In this document: positions 5,908 to 6,818 of the stretch, in pieces
Layout of the letters: every line of letters starts with the position of its first letter
Numbering within the stretch: the stretch's first letter is position 1
NCBI GenBank assembly: GCA_904502145.1
Contig: CAJGDH010000101.1
Coordinates: 1-6,818, forward strand
Direction: 5' to 3'
Origin: an uncultured Eubacterium sp.
Lineage (GTDB): Bacteria > Bacillota > Clostridia > Lachnospirales > Lachnospiraceae
DNA length: 6,818 nucleotides
Position numbers and translations under genes: made by a program
Notes under the pieces: model-generated
What the model saw: only the letters and a program-made list of their open reading frames with translations
Told to the model about the DNA's origin: nothing
The model's database searches: none

Positions 5908-6818
5908 ATGTATCGTGATCATACAAAGGTAATCAGAATCGGGGACAGAGTGATCGGCGGGGGCAATCCCGTCCTGATCCAGTCCATGACCAACACCAGG
6001 ACGGAGGATGTGGAGGCCACGGTGGCCCAGATCCTTCAGCTGGAGCAGGCCGGATGCGAGATCATCCGCTGCACGGTACCCAGCCTTGAGGCCGCACAGG
6101 CCATCCGCCGGATCAAGGAGCAGATCCATATCCCCCTGGTGGCGGACATCCACTTTGACTACAGGATGGCCATCGCTGCCATGGAGAACGGGGCGGACAA
6201 GATCCGCATCAACCCCGGCAATATCGGTTCCGTGGAACGGGTCAGGGCAGTGGTGGATACGGCAAAAGAGTATCAGGTGCCCATCCGGGTGGGGGTCAAC
6301 AGCGGCTCCCTGGAGAAAAACCTGATCGACAAATACGGAAAGGTAACGGCTGAAGGCCTGGTGGAAAGCGCCCTGGACAAGATCGGGATGATCGAGGATA
6401 TGGGTTATGACAACCTTGTGGTCAGCATCAAATCCTCGGATGTCCTCATGTGCGCAAAAGCCCATGAACTCCTTGCTCCGAAATGTTTCTATCCCATCCA
6501 TGTGGGCATCACCGAGGCAGGGACCGTATTCTCCGGCAATATCAAATCAGCCCTCGGACTGGGGATCATCCTCCACCAGGGGATCGGGGATACCATCCGG
6601 GTCTCCCTCACCGGAGATCCGGTCAATGAGATCGCCTCGGCCAAGCTCATCTTACGGACCCTGGGCTTAAGAACAGGGGGAGTGGAAGTGGTGTCCTGCC
6701 CCACCTGCGGAAGGACCAGGATCGACCTGATCGGCCTGGCAAATGAAGTGGAAAAAATGGCGGCTGAATTCAGCCACCTGAACATAAAAGTCGCCGTGAT
6801 GGGCTGCGTGGTCAACGG
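5908..6818 (+). CDS. ispG: 4-hydroxy-3-methylbut-2-enyl diphosphate synthase (HMBPP synthase), 3' end outside window
   Basis: IspG (GcpE) carries out the reductive ring opening of methylerythritol cyclodiphosphate to HMBPP, the penultimate MEP-pathway step, in the cytoplasm with a [4Fe-4S] cluster and flavodoxin or ferredoxin as electron donor. The frame is open from ATG 5908 to the right edge, 303 complete codons of a usual 350 or so. The N-terminal TIM-barrel part shows NPVLIQSMTNT, VADIHFDYRMA and KIRINPGNIG, all characteristic. The cluster domain has SCPTCGR with Cys264 and Cys267, and MGCVVNG with Cys300 as the third ligand. The window stops just before the family's PGE, which provides the fourth ligand Glu. 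GAGGAGG at 5895-5901, 6 nt before the ATG, is a strong ribosome site. It follows rseP by 101 nt, an order known from Clostridia but not from Bacillus subtilis. Confidence 0.97.
   Translation, partial: MYRDHTKVIRIGDRVIGGGNPVLIQSMTNTRTEDVEATVAQILQLEQAGCEIIRCTVPSLEAAQAIRRIKEQIHIPLVADIHFDYRMAIAAMENGADKIRINPGNIGSVERVRAVVDTAKEYQVPIRVGVNSGSLEKNLIDKYGKVTAEGLVESALDKIGMIEDMGYDNLVVSIKSSDVLMCAKAHELLAPKCFYPIHVGITEAGTVFSGNIKSALGLGIILHQGIGDTIRVSLTGDPVNEIASAKLILRTLGLRTGGVEVVSCPTCGRTRIDLIGLANEVEKMAAEFSHLNIKVAVMGCVVN

Noticed and set aside
5551..6501. A 316-codon minus-strand frame opposite rseP and ispG
   Set aside because: It is antisense to two clear genes, spans their non-coding gap, and gives a His/Asp-rich translation typical of a shadow frame.

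Overview
The window carries a compact, co-directional (+ strand) block of housekeeping genes. An unidentified gene, cut by the left edge, is followed by pyrH (UMP kinase), frr (ribosome recycling factor), uppS (undecaprenyl diphosphate synthase), cdsA (CDP-diacylglycerol synthase), dxr (DXP reductoisomerase), rseP (site-2 metalloprotease) and ispG (HMBPP synthase, cut by the right edge). The gene order, the single-PDZ RseP of 344 residues, ispG directly after rseP, strong GGAGG-type ribosome binding sites, GTG and TTG starts, and a moderately GC-rich composition all suggest an anaerobic Clostridia bacterium. The form of the PyrH protein makes Lachnospiraceae my best guess. The taxonomic call rests on recall of family features, not on a search.

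Layout. Bases 3-530 hold the C-terminal 175 codons of a Ser/Gly/Tyr/Lys-rich protein that I do not recognise. It sits where many Firmicutes have tsf. A 42-nt spacer with no terminator leads to pyrH, and frr follows 32 nt later. A strong intrinsic terminator (1883-1913) then separates the nucleotide/translation pair from the envelope genes. uppS, cdsA, dxr and rseP follow with gaps of 8, 79 and 20 nt and no terminator. A 101-nt gap between rseP and ispG contains an imperfect hairpin ending in nine T residues, with a possible 11-codon leader ORF inside it. The dxr gap and the ispG leader are the only sizeable non-coding stretches apart from the frr-uppS gap; no stretch over 300 bases lacks a gene.

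How the genes fit together. Dxr and IspG are an early and a late enzyme of the MEP isoprenoid pathway. UppS condenses its products into undecaprenyl diphosphate, the lipid carrier for peptidoglycan. CdsA makes CDP-diacylglycerol for phospholipids from CTP, to which PyrH contributes by making UDP. RseP cleaves membrane-embedded substrates in envelope quality control or signalling. frr is the usual translation partner in this conserved cluster.

I saw no mobile element, CRISPR array, tRNA or rRNA, and no clearly new multi-gene system. The most interesting non-routine items are the ispG leader, the internal terminator before uppS, the unknown gene ahead of pyrH, and a 13-bp direct repeat bracketing the pyrH start.
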